Assembly (NCBI GenBank): GCA_040878345.1 | Contig: JBBDML010000025.1 | Location: forward strand, 1-16,397 | From: ZC4RG35 sp040878345 | GTDB lineage: Bacteria; Actinomycetota; Acidimicrobiia; Spongiisociales; ZC4RG35 | Direction: 5' to 3' | Length of the DNA: 16,397 bases | Shown: piece after piece, positions 1 through 6,637 of the stretch | Numbering within the stretch: the first letter of the stretch is position 1 | Layout: every line of letters begins with the position of its first letter | The notes under the pieces: generated by a model | What the model saw: only the letters and a program-made list of their open reading frames with translations | The model's database searches: none | What the model was told of the DNA's origin: nothing | Position numbers and translations under genes: made by a program

Positions 1-79
1 TCTGACTCATGCTCCAGCGGTCATGATCCGGTGTTAGGTTTCCACTCCCCGCATCGACGCGTGATAGGAAGGTCGAGAG

Positions 80-331
80 ATGCCAACATTCATGGACGTG
101 CACAGCCTGGAAGGCGGCGTGTCAGCAACAGACGTTGCCGGCGCACACGCGGCCGATCTGGCCACACAAGCCAAATACGGCGTTGACTACAAGAGCTACT
201 GGGTTGATGAAAAGGCTGGGAAGATCTTCTGTCTGGTTGATGCACCAGACACTGAGTCGGCCATCCGAGTCCATCGCGAAGCCCATGGTCTGGTCGCGGA
301 CGAAATCTACGAGGTGTTCGAGGGCTCGTAG
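80..331 (+). CDS. DUF4242 family small protein (SCO4226-like, putative nickel-binding)
   Basis: An 83-residue soluble protein with no signal peptide or membrane segment. It matches my memory of the DUF4242 pattern: a short N-terminal strand (MPTFMDVHSL), a central YWVDEKAGKIFCLVDAPD stretch (about residues 40-57) with one Cys, then a helix with HREAHG and a DEIYEV ending. The family has a ferredoxin-like fold, and the Streptomyces member SCO4226 binds nickel; whether this one does is inference. The His residues near 8, 65 and 69 are possible ligands. The start is supported by AGGAAGG at 66-72, seven bases before the ATG. It stands alone: the next gene lies on the other strand some 300 bases away. 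Family call fairly good, function weak. Confidence 0.75.
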   Translation: MPTFMDVHSLEGGVSATDVAGAHAADLATQAKYGVDYKSYWVDEKAGKIFCLVDAPDTESAIRVHREAHGLVADEIYEVFEGS

Positions 332-627
332 CGCGAACCAGGCTTCGCGACCCACTTCGTGCGCAGCCGTTTCGGCGTCGGCTTCGATCAGTCGTTCACG
401 TAGCCATCACAATTGGCGAGGTCGCCTACCGACCCGAAGACCCACACCGCCGTCTCCCCTTGGCGGGTACCAGAGCCGAGCTCGATCGGGCGCTTGACAC
501 TGCCTGGGCATCATCTATTGACGCTCAGGTTTGTCGTCGTCTTTGATCGTCAAGACCGACCCCGAAAACCCTCGCCAACAGCCATGGCTCTCTCCACTGA
601 TGAACCCGTTCCGTTCCCAGGTCGGAG
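332..627. other. Intergenic stretch with no convincing gene
   Basis: This 296-base gap lies between the DUF4242 gene and the 3' end of vapC. One plus-strand frame stays open from before 332 to a TGA at 544-546. Part of it (about 406-543) reads as fairly protein-like, with TRAELDRALDTAWASSIDAQ near the end, but it has no credible start or ribosome site. It may be a decayed gene tail. A TTGACA at 494-499 followed after 16 bases by TATTGA looks like a promoter, but no plus-strand gene follows. Confidence 0.3.
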
Positions 628-1029
628 TCAAGAAGGGGATGAAACGGTCCAGCCATGCAGGCGAGCCGCCCCAGCCATCCGACTGTCGTAGGTGATGACC
701 CCACTCAGCGTACGGTCGAAGAGCGCAGCAGTGGCAAGGTGAATCGCATCCAGGGAGCGGACTGTGGCCGACTCCAGCAACCCTGCGTCATCCAGCACTT
801 GATTGTTGACACGCACGAGATCGATTCCACGCAGCACATCGGCCGCCCGACGATGGAACCGCTCACCGAGCCCTAGAACCGCCCGGTGCACCTCAGTCCG
901 AACCAGGGCACTGGCGACCAATGGCCCACGACGTCGAACGAAACGCCGCAGAGCAACCGATTCGGCCTCTTGAGCCACGAGTTTGACGATCGCCGACGAG
1001 TCGATGTACCAGACCTCTTCAGCGCTCAT
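628..1029 (-). CDS. vapC: VapC-like PIN-domain toxin ribonuclease
   Basis: A 133-residue PIN-domain protein of normal VapC length. The acidic metal-binding residues are all visible: D10 in YIDSSA, E46 in VRTEVHRAV, D94 in RSLDAIHLA and D115 in ITYDSRM. VapC toxins are Mg-dependent RNases that cleave tRNA or rRNA and are held inactive by the partner antitoxin; the specific target cannot be read from sequence. The ATG overlaps the end of vapB by 11 bases, so translation is probably coupled. The gene looks intact. Confident in the family and in its toxin role with the upstream gene. Confidence 0.9.
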   Translation of the reverse strand: MSAEEVWYIDSSAIVKLVAQEAESVALRRFVRRRGPLVASALVRTEVHRAVLGLGERFHRRAADVLRGIDLVRVNNQVLDDAGLLESATVRSLDAIHLATAALFDRTLSGVITYDSRMAGAARLHGWTVSSPS

Positions 1030-1294
1030 CGGCTCGCAGACGCTCGAGCACCACGGAGGGCGCTTCCTGGCTATCCGTCAGCTCCAGCGGAGTAGGCATC
1101 TCGTCGATGTCCAGCTCCGCCTCGTCGATCTCTCCAGAGGCACGAAGGCGCTCGAGGGGAGGTGCTTCGGGAAACGGTGTCAACAAAGCCACCGAACGAC
1201 CACGATCCGTGACCTCGATGGTCTCGCCCGCTTCGACGCGGCGCAGGTATTCGCTCGCCCTCTGGCGGAGCTCTCGTATCCCTATCTTGGTCAT
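1019..1294 (-). CDS. vapB: Phd/YefM-family antitoxin (VapB partner of VapC)
   Basis: A 91-residue protein that opens with MTKIGIRELRQRASEYLRRVEAGETIEVTDRGRSVALL in pieces typical of Phd/YefM antitoxins: a DNA-binding N-terminal half (residues about 1-50) and an acidic C-terminal half (DEAELDIDEMP) that should wrap the toxin. It neutralises the PIN toxin encoded immediately downstream and most likely represses its own promoter together with the toxin. The ATG abuts a perfect palindrome at 1295-1312 and sits seven bases from the predicted -10, so no Shine-Dalgarno is available and the mRNA is probably leaderless. Confidence 0.88.
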   Translation of the reverse strand: MTKIGIRELRQRASEYLRRVEAGETIEVTDRGRSVALLTPFPEAPPLERLRASGEIDEAELDIDEMPTPLELTDSQEAPSVVLERLRADER

Positions 1295-1330
1295 AGTGCT
1301 ACAAGTAGCACTTTAGGCCGAGAACGTCAA
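1295..1330 (-). promoter_or_regulatory. vapBC promoter with operator palindrome
   Basis: On the minus strand, TTGACG (1330-1325), a 17-base spacer and TACTTG (1307-1302) make a plausible -35/-10 pair. The -10 end lies seven bases from the vapB ATG, placing the transcription start at or next to the start codon. A perfect inverted repeat, AGTGCTAC-AA-GTAGCACT (1295-1312), covers the -10 and the start site, where a VapBC complex would block RNA polymerase. The -10 matches consensus only partly; the palindrome itself is exact. Confidence 0.65.
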
Positions 1331-1428
1331 TCCCCTCTTCTCCCCCACCAATGCACCCGCTTCAGGCCATGACGGTGGCTTCAACGCGCCGATGCCCTCG
1401 TTGGGGCCGGCCGCACCTCGACCGTTGC

Positions 1429-1907
1429 TTAGCTGTCGAAAGACCCCACCGGCTCGCCGTTTAGGGTCACGTCCCGGCTCTCCCCCTGCCAACTCCCCAG
1501 AGGGACGGCGATGATGAATGGCTCGATCACCTGGGTGCAGGCCTGATCGGCGGCGGTCTGGGAGATCATCTCGATCTCGATCATCTCACCGGTGTCCTCC
1601 ACGGTCCAGAAGATCTCATGACACGGGGTCGGCTTGTCACCCTCGACGTCCAGCGCCACCTGGATGGGGAAGCTCTCCATGATCCTCAGACTGGCGCCGG
1701 AGATCATCACCGGGCCATCGACGTTCCCGGGATCGGGGTTCTGGGCTCGGGGATCACACCTGGCTCACCGGGCTCGGCGATGGGCTCGTCCCCATCGCCC
1801 GGGTCCTCGGAGCCGATCGTGGTGGTGGTATCGCCACCTGTTTCGTCGAGCACACCGCAGGCGGTGACGGCAAGGGCTATGACCAAGAGGACGGTGAACT
1901 TTCTCAT
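1429..1907 (-). pseudogene. Small secreted lipoprotein gene, split by an apparent frameshift
   Basis: The 5' part (1907-1707, 66 codons) has a lipoprotein signal: MRKFTVLLVIALAVTAC with C17 in a VTAC lipobox, then a Thr/Glu/Pro-rich linker. The 3' part (GTG at 1710 to a stop at 1429) carries the folded domain: RIMESFPIQVALDVEG, a PTPCHE motif and an ACTQVIEPF motif. In that frame the upstream bases still read sensibly (PDPGNVDGPVMISG). One extra C in the run at 1735-1738 would fuse both parts into one 159-residue lipoprotein. The alternative is two coupled genes with a GTGA overlap, but the second would have no export signal. I do not recognise the domain. The gene follows the conservon operon and has its own upstream element. 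Confidence 0.6.
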
Positions 1908-1911
1908 TGCG

Positions 1912-1961
1912 CGTTAGATGCCATGGGGGCCGAGAAGGTTCCTAGGTCACTCGGGCGAGGC
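1912..1961 (-). promoter_or_regulatory. Bipartite upstream element of the lipoprotein gene
   Basis: Reading the minus strand: GCCTCGCCCGAG (1961-1950), 30 bases, ATCTAACG (1919-1912), then CGCA and the ATG. The same two blocks with the same 30-base spacing precede the conservon kinase gene at 5855-5806, while the 30 bases between them differ. The first block holds the palindrome CTCG-CC-CGAG. The second may be a -10-like element, which would put the palindrome near -45 to -55, where an activator could sit. The role is inference; the shared sequence is directly visible. Confidence 0.5.
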
Positions 1962-1976
1962 CACCGGCCATCGCCC

Positions 1977-2855
1977 CTAAGTTTGATCCTTGTCGTCGGT
2001 GCCGGCGGCGGCGAGACGGCCCCGATGGAAGTCGGTGAGGGCCAGCTTGATCTCCACCGCGGCCTCACCCGCCTTGGTGTGCGACGGGTCATGATCCGAA
2101 TCGCTGTAGTTCCGTCCCGGAACCCGGGTCCGGAGCGCCGAGGTCCGGCCCATCACCACCGGTTCGGGTCGCTCGGGAATGACCAGCCTGGCAACTTCGG
2201 GGACCGGTTCGGGGGCGGGCTCGGGAGCGCGGCCGCCCATCTCAGGACCTGAGGTGGAGCCTGTATCCCTCAGCGGTCCGAAGACACTCTCGAGAAAGGT
2301 CTCGGTGTCCATCGTCGAAGGCTTCGACCTAAAGGGCTCCGGCACCATCGACTCGAGATCCACCACCGATTCCTCCTGGGAAGCGGTGACATCGACCTGG
2401 ATCGACGGCATCTGATGTCCCCCGTCCTCGAGGAGTCGCTCCGGGATCGACACCCGGGCGGTGACCCCCGGGTCGCCAGGCTCCAACCGGACCCCGATGC
2501 CGTGACGTGCCGCCAGACCGGCCACCAGTTGCACCCCTGACGTCCCCAACTCATCCCCGTACCCCCGTGGATTGGCCAGGATGAGATTCAGCCCTTCGAG
2601 GAACTCGTCCGACATCCCAACGCCCCGATCGGCGATGAAGATCGCGTATCCGTCGGGCTCGACCACACCGCTGATGAGGACCTTGTCGTCCTCCTCGGAC
2701 AACAACTCGGTGGCGTTGTAGACGACCTGGGAGACGATCGCCGCCAGACCCACCACCCCGTCAGCAGCAATGGAGACCGGCTCCAGGTCGACGATTTCGA
2801 CACGGTCACGATCACTGCCGGCGAGACCGATCTCGATCAGCTCGGAAATGTCCAT
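1977..2855 (-). CDS. Soluble GHKL (HATPase_c) ATPase, fifth member of the conservon operon
   Basis: About 292 residues with no membrane segment, no HAMP and no His-containing dimerisation domain. Residues about 30-142 form a histidine-kinase-type ATPase fold: N box VVYNATE (N47), G1 box DRGVGM (D76-G80), and the late box GTSGVQLVAGLAARHGI (104-120). This closely tracks the kinase gene at the operon start (LAARHGI, IPxxLLE). The rest is Pro/Glu-rich linker ending in KAGEAAVEIKLALTDFHRGRLAA, which echoes the kinase tail (EGESAIRIRAALAAYDQGRRAA). It looks like a copy of the kinase's catalytic half. I chose the ATG at 2855 because GAGGGAG lies six bases upstream; a GTG at 2879 would instead overlap the GTPase gene. 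It may sequester, modulate or relay to the GTPase module; this is inference. Confidence 0.8.
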   Translation of the reverse strand: MDISELIEIGLAGSDRDRVEIVDLEPVSIAADGVVGLAAIVSQVVYNATELLSEEDDKVLISGVVEPDGYAIFIADRGVGMSDEFLEGLNLILANPRGYGDELGTSGVQLVAGLAARHGIGVRLEPGDPGVTARVSIPERLLEDGGHQMPSIQVDVTASQEESVVDLESMVPEPFRSKPSTMDTETFLESVFGPLRDTGSTSGPEMGGRAPEPAPEPVPEVARLVIPERPEPVVMGRTSALRTRVPGRNYSDSDHDPSHTKAGEAAVEIKLALTDFHRGRLAAAGTDDKDQT

Positions 2856-2866
2856 GCTCATCTCCC

Positions 2867-3517
2867 TCAACTCGCCCACGAAGCTGTTGTCGTCGACTCG
2901 GCTCGATCAACCGGATCCACGGGAGTCTCATCGTCGGAGGCTGTCACCACTCCCCTGGCTTTGCTCAGGGCATGCTCGGCCACCGCCACCAGCGCCTTGT
3001 GGACGTCGTAACGGACCCGGGCATCGCAGTACATCACGGGGACATCGGGCTGGAGGGTCAAGGCGGCCCGGACCTCCTCGATGTCATGCATCCGCATCCC
3101 GTCAAAGGTGTTGATGGCCACCACGAAGGGTGTCTCCCGCTGCTCGAAGAAGTCGATGGCGGGAAAACAGCCCTCGATTCGACGGGTGTCGGCCAGCACC
3201 ACCGCCCCGATCGCCCCCCGAGCCAGCTCGTTCCACATGAAGTGGAACCGCTCCTGACCCGGGGTCCCGAACAGGTAGAGGACCAGGCCGTTGTTGAGAC
3301 TGATCCGGCCGAAGTCCATCGCCACCGTGGTCCGGGTCTTGTTGGAGTCGGCCAACAGCTCGTCGATCCCGGCACCGGCCTCGGTGATGATCGCCTCGCT
3401 GCGGAGTGGCTCGATCTCGGAGATCGCCCCGACGAAGGTGGTCTTGCCCACACCAAACCCACCGGCGACCACGATCTTGACCGGGATGAGCCCTATTTCA
3501 GATCGACTTGATTCCAT
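2867..3517 (-). CDS. cvnD: Conservon small GTPase (CvnD-like, ATP/GTP-binding)
   Basis: A 216-residue soluble small GTPase. The P-loop is GGFGVGKTT (G19-T27), the switch-I Thr lies in TRTTVAMDFGRI, the G3 motif is FGTPGQE (83-89) in place of DxxGQ, and the G4 motif is NTFD (136-139) in place of NKxD. To my knowledge these deviations are usual in CvnD/MglA-related bacterial GTPases. It should bind the roadblock protein from the same operon and act as the switch under the membrane kinase-like protein. The ATG lies inside the end of the DUF742 gene (20-base overlap), an arrangement common in conservons. A Thr/Ala-rich tail after residue about 190 is probably flexible. Confidence 0.9.
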   Translation of the reverse strand: MESSRSEIGLIPVKIVVAGGFGVGKTTFVGAISEIEPLRSEAIITEAGAGIDELLADSNKTRTTVAMDFGRISLNNGLVLYLFGTPGQERFHFMWNELARGAIGAVVLADTRRIEGCFPAIDFFEQRETPFVVAINTFDGMRMHDIEEVRAALTLQPDVPVMYCDARVRYDVHKALVAVAEHALSKARGVVTASDDETPVDPVDRAESTTTASWAS

Positions 3518-3872
3518 CCAACACCTTCTGAAGCAATGTGGCGTAGTCCTCGCCGCCCTGGGCCACGACTTCGGCGGCGGGATTAGAGATGATCACCGCA
3601 CCCATCTCGGCCAGATCGCCGACCAGGACCCGGACCACACCGATGGGGACATCGAGGAGGGCGGCCAGCTCGATGACGGCAGTGCCGGTCTCGGTCAGGA
3701 CGATGATCTCGGCGGCCTCCCATCGGAACTGGTCGCTCATCCGGGCACCGATCGGGGTGGCGATGACATGAGCCTCCAGGGCGATCTGAGACTCGGCGCC
3801 GGTGCGCCCCCCGGTCATCGCATAAGGACGTATCAGACGTCCGCTCTGAGGGGATGTGACCGTGTCTCTCAC
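3498..3872 (-). CDS. cvnC: DUF742 protein (CvnC-like)
   Basis: A 124-residue soluble protein with the DUF742 signature at the start, RLIRPYAMTGGRT, and a winged-helix-like body (WEAAEIIVLTETGTAVIELAALLDVPIGVVRVLVGDLAEMGAVII). In Streptomyces conservons this family sits between the roadblock and GTPase genes and takes part in the complex; DNA binding is possible from the fold but not established. The start is the GTG at 3872, whose last bases form a GTGA overlap with the roadblock stop. Longer upstream readings run through the roadblock gene and are shadows. Translation is coupled on both sides. Confidence 0.88.
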   Translation of the reverse strand: MRDTVTSPQSGRLIRPYAMTGGRTGAESQIALEAHVIATPIGARMSDQFRWEAAEIIVLTETGTAVIELAALLDVPIGVVRVLVGDLAEMGAVIISNPAAEVVAQGGEDYATLLQKVLDGIKSI

Positions 3873-4288
3873 ACCACATCGAGGAGTCGGGTCTTGAGCT
3901 CGTAGCGGACGTCGGGGGTGAGACTCTCCCCGACACGCTGGACGAATATCGACATCTCGAAGGCGATCGTCCCCATGTCGACATCCTTCTCGGTGAGACA
4001 GCAGATAAGGCTGCCACCACGGATCCCGGTGATGAACAGCCACCCGTTCTCCATCTCGACGATGACATTGGACACCGCTCCGGCACCGAACTGGCCGGCG
4101 GATCCATAGGCGAGACCGATCATCCCCGAGGAGACGGCGGCGAGACGATCGGAGGCCTCCCGGCCCAGACCATCGGAGCTGGCCAGAGGGAGACCATCCG
4201 ATGACACCACCACGGCCTGTCGGATCTCGGGGACATTGTCACAGAGCCCCTTGACCAACCAGTCGAGATTGTGGGCGGCATCACTCAT
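3869..4288 (-). CDS. cvnB: Roadblock/LC7 domain protein (CvnB-like)
   Basis: A 139-residue roadblock/LC7 protein that spans one domain: LDWLVKGLCDNVPEIRQAVVVSSDGLPLASS (about 8-38), a helix rich in Ala/Gly, then the strand NGWLFITGIRGGSLICCL and a closing helix. Bacterial roadblock proteins act as partners or GTPase-activating factors for MglA/CvnD GTPases. The ATG at 4288 overlaps the kinase stop by eight bases (ATGAGTGA) and has GGAGGG six bases upstream, a clear ribosome site. It is the second gene of the overlapping operon. Confident in family and context. Confidence 0.92.
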   Translation of the reverse strand: MSDAAHNLDWLVKGLCDNVPEIRQAVVVSSDGLPLASSDGLGREASDRLAAVSSGMIGLAYGSAGQFGAGAVSNVIVEMENGWLFITGIRGGSLICCLTEKDVDMGTIAFEMSIFVQRVGESLTPDVRYELKTRLLDVV

Positions 4289-5795
4289 CAGGGTCCCTCC
4301 ATTGGTCGGTCTCGTCGTCGGACTGGTCCTCGGCCGGGGCCGGGCTGGCGGCGCGACGTCCTTGGTCATAGGCCGCCAGGGCGGCTCTGATACGAATCGC
4401 ACTCTCTCCCTCGGTCACCGAATACCCCGAGGTGGAGACCTCGTCGAGGGCCCGACCCGGTGAACGCACCGGAAGACCACCTGTCGGCTCGGTCACTTCG
4501 GAGCGGACATGACGGGCCTCTATGTCGTCGGCGTCCTCGGTCAGGGCCGGGTCGGTGAGATCGATGACGGTCCTCTCGGCGACGGCCTGACCTCCGGCTC
4601 CGGTATGGGGGTGGGCCCGACGGAAGTCCCGGTTGTACGCATTGGGCTCGGCGAGGTTCCGCTCCAGCAGATGGGCGGGGATCGTCATCTGGGCGGTGAG
4701 CCCGGGGATCCCGGGGATCAGCACGACGGCGATCCCGTGACGGGCCGCCAATTTGGAGACCACATACATGCCCATCGTCGGCTCCAGCACCTGTCCCAAG
4801 GCGGGCGGGTTCCTCAGGATCTCGTTGTACTCGGCGATCTCATCGTTGGTCAGGCCATAGCCGCGGTCGGTGACGGTGAGGCGGTATCCATCCCATTCGA
4901 AGACCGACTTCACCCTCACCGGGGTGCCCGGGGGTGAGTACTGGGTGGCGTTGTCCAACAGCTCGGCGAGGAGATGGGCCAGGTCGGCGACCGCCCCACC
5001 GGCCAGCTGGGCCCGCTCCAGGGAGACGATCTCGATGCGTTGGTAGTCCTCGACCTCACCGACGGCGGCCCGGACCACATCGGAGATCTCCATCGACCGG
5101 GGCCAGACCCGTGGGGGTGGCTCCCCCGCCAGCACCAGGAGACTCTCGGCGTTGCGACGGATCCGGGTGGCGTAGTGGTCCACCAGGTAATAGGTGCCCA
5201 ACACCTCGGGGCTCTTCTCACCCATCTCCAGCTCGTCGAGGAGAGCGAGCTGACGATCGACCAGGGTGGCGTTACGGCGGGCCAGGGTGACGATGAGGCC
5301 GGGCACACCGCCTTTGAGGGTGGCCATCTGTCTCGCCGCCACCCGTTCCAGGGAGCCGTGGAGCTCTTCGAAGGACCGGGAAAGCTCGGCGAGCTCGGCG
5401 GGAGAATCGGGGTTCAGGTCGAGAGGTGCGATCGGGGTCAGCGACGGGTCGGGTTCGATCAGGGCCTCGCCGAGAGCGGTCAGGTCCTCGTGGGCGATCC
5501 GCCGGGTCAGCTGGGTCAGCTCGTCGATACGTCCGACCAGGACCCCGGCCCGACGACGGATCATCCGCAGCGACTGCAACATCGCCAACACCACCAGCAC
5601 ACCGATGCCGATGGCCACCGCATTGAGGGTTGAGAAACCTGCGGTGGTGTCGGTGGCGATCAGACGCCAGACGAGGAGACCCCCGAGGACCAGGACCAGT
5701 GCCAGAAGGGGGAGGATCGCCAGCATCAGCATCCCCCCAACACTCATCCCGCGTGTCTCGGGCCCCTCAGGGACCTGAGTTTCCTCGCCAGCCAT
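4281..5795 (-). CDS. cvnA: Conservon sensor histidine-kinase-like membrane protein (CvnA-like)
   Basis: A 504-residue protein with two membrane segments (about 22-46 and 57-78) separated by only about 10 residues, so it has almost no external sensor domain, unlike many CvnA proteins with a nitrate-sensor-like region. A HAMP-like helical stretch follows. A dimerisation helix contains LVDHYATRIRRNAESLLVLAG in parts, with H207 as the candidate phospho-acceptor. The ATPase fold has E278LLDN282, D310RGYG314 and GMYVVSKLAARHGI. A Pro/Asp-rich tail ends with EGESAIRIRAALAAYDQGRRAA in parts. It heads a five-gene overlapping operon with roadblock, DUF742, GTPase and a second ATPase. There is no response-regulator gene nearby. 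The start lacks a good ribosome site. Confidence 0.88.
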   Translation of the reverse strand: MAGEETQVPEGPETRGMSVGGMLMLAILPLLALVLVLGGLLVWRLIATDTTAGFSTLNAVAIGIGVLVVLAMLQSLRMIRRRAGVLVGRIDELTQLTRRIAHEDLTALGEALIEPDPSLTPIAPLDLNPDSPAELAELSRSFEELHGSLERVAARQMATLKGGVPGLIVTLARRNATLVDRQLALLDELEMGEKSPEVLGTYYLVDHYATRIRRNAESLLVLAGEPPPRVWPRSMEISDVVRAAVGEVEDYQRIEIVSLERAQLAGGAVADLAHLLAELLDNATQYSPPGTPVRVKSVFEWDGYRLTVTDRGYGLTNDEIAEYNEILRNPPALGQVLEPTMGMYVVSKLAARHGIAVVLIPGIPGLTAQMTIPAHLLERNLAEPNAYNRDFRRAHPHTGAGGQAVAERTVIDLTDPALTEDADDIEARHVRSEVTEPTGGLPVRSPGRALDEVSTSGYSVTEGESAIRIRAALAAYDQGRRAASPAPAEDQSDDETDQWRDPDE

Positions 5796-5805
5796 TGCCC
5801 AAAGA

Positions 5806-5866
5806 CGTTAGATCGGGGCCTTTCCAGTTCCGGTGATTGTCTCCTCGGGCGAGGCCCCACCCGAGG
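5806..5866 (-). promoter_or_regulatory. Bipartite upstream element of the conservon operon
   Basis: On the minus strand GCCTCGCCCGAG (5855-5844), 30 bases, then ATCTAACG (5813-5806), ten bases and the kinase ATG. It matches the element before the lipoprotein gene at 1912-1961 in both blocks and in spacing. In this copy the palindrome extends to CCTCG-CC-CGAGG, and a wider hairpin (CCTCGGG 5843-5849 with CCCGAGG 5860-5866, plus strand) overlaps it. The hairpin lacks a T run, so I do not call a terminator for the upstream Doc gene. Confidence 0.5.
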
Positions 5867-5891
5867 TCGGCTCCCTGAAGTCCATGGAGAC

Positions 5892-6266
5892 TCAGGACCC
5901 CTCGACGCTGCGCCTCAACCAATCGTCGATAGCTCTCCAGTCGAGATCGCCGCCAGCTATGAGCCCGATGAGGAACCGGTGGTGCTTGGCGGAATCGCCT
6001 CCCAACTCGAGGCCATTCATTCGGAGATGAACGTCGGCAGCCGCGACCGCGGTGCGCTTGTTCCCGTCGACAAACGGGTGGTTCTGGACCAGGCTCTCCA
6101 AGAGAGCCGCAGCCTCGGCGATCGGATCCTCGTAATAGCCCGTCTGTGGCCGAAACACGGCAGCCTCGAGGGCTCCGAAGTCACGAACGCCTTCAGCTCC
6201 TCCGAATTCACTGACTAGCAACGAGTGAATGGCGAGGACTTCGACGACCGTGAGGTACCCGGCCAA
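5892..6266 (-). CDS. doc: Doc-like Fic-domain toxin
   Basis: A 124-residue Fic-fold protein, the length of phage P1 Doc. The active motif is H63PFVDGNKRT: catalytic H63, D67 and the Lys of NKR as in Doc. P1 Doc has Ala where this protein has Gly. Doc phosphorylates EF-Tu, stopping translation; other Fic proteins AMPylate. The retained Lys favours the Doc group, but activity is inferred. Its start is a TTG directly after the antitoxin stop codon (TAG TTG), so the two are coupled. It lies 96 bases upstream of the conservon operon on the same strand. The gene looks intact. Confidence 0.85.
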   Translation of the reverse strand: MAGYLTVVEVLAIHSLLVSEFGGAEGVRDFGALEAAVFRPQTGYYEDPIAEAAALLESLVQNHPFVDGNKRTAVAAADVHLRMNGLELGGDSAKHHRFLIGLIAGGDLDWRAIDDWLRRSVEGS

Positions 6267-6488
6267 CTACTTCGCCAGTTCCTCGTAAAGGGCGCGGTGT
6301 CGAGCGATTGAAGCCTTGGCATGAGCGATGATCTCCGGTCGGGGAGCACCGCCCTTCTTCCTCTCCACCCAATCGGCCAGCGCCTCGTCGAGAACAGCCT
6401 GGAATTGTCGACCCTCTGCGGCAGCCAAACTCCGGACCTCTTCCAGAAGCTCGGGTCTGGCCTGGGAAGAGAACTTTTGCACTTTCAT
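6267..6488 (-). CDS. Ribbon-helix-helix-like antitoxin of the Doc toxin
   Basis: A 73-residue protein. The first half (MKVQKFSSQ, then RPELLEEVRSLAAAEGRQFQ and AVLDEALADWVERKK) has the strand-helix-helix look of Arc/CopG-type DNA-binding proteins, and the second half is a charged helix suited to gripping a toxin. The Doc antitoxin of P1 is a Phd-fold protein, so this pairing differs from the textbook one. I chose the ATG at 6488 because the palindrome and likely -10 lie at 6496-6511; longer readings pass through that operator. Function as antitoxin is inferred from position, size and operator. Confidence 0.72.
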   Translation of the reverse strand: MKVQKFSSQARPELLEEVRSLAAAEGRQFQAVLDEALADWVERKKGGAPRPEIIAHAKASIARHRALYEELAK

Positions 6489-6495
6489 GGTTCCA

Positions 6496-6511
6496 TCATG
6501 ATACATCATGA
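6496..6511 (-). promoter_or_regulatory. Operator palindrome and -10 of the doc module
   Basis: A perfect inverted repeat TCATGAT-AC-ATCATGA (plus strand) covers a minus-strand TATCAT (6503-6498), which reads as a -10 nine bases from the antitoxin ATG. No matching -35 is visible. The arrangement fits autorepression by the antitoxin, alone or with the toxin. Confidence 0.55.
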
Positions 6512-6550
6512 CGCGTCTTGATCTGGTCACTCTGGCGCCCGCCCCGTTTC

Positions 6551-6637
6551 CAGGGCGATCCGTCGGTCGCCAGCGGAGGGCCGCCGGTTCCCGTGTACTC
6601 ACCTGCCGAGTTCCTCGCCCTAATCGACGAGGCGTAG
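6551..6637 (+). pseudogene. Possible C-terminal remnant of a PIN-domain toxin
   Basis: A plus-strand frame ending at TAG 6635-6637 reads GGPPVPVYSPAEFLALIDEA. This resembles the tail of COG1569-type PIN toxins, which often end in a 'V.SP.EFL.LL' pattern. Nothing upstream in this frame looks like the rest of a PIN domain and there is no start, so if real it is a decayed fragment. Evidence is only this short resemblance. Confidence 0.2.

Noticed and set aside
494..521. Promoter TTGACA-16-TATTGA on the plus strand
   Set aside because: No plus-strand gene follows; the next genes are on the minus strand.
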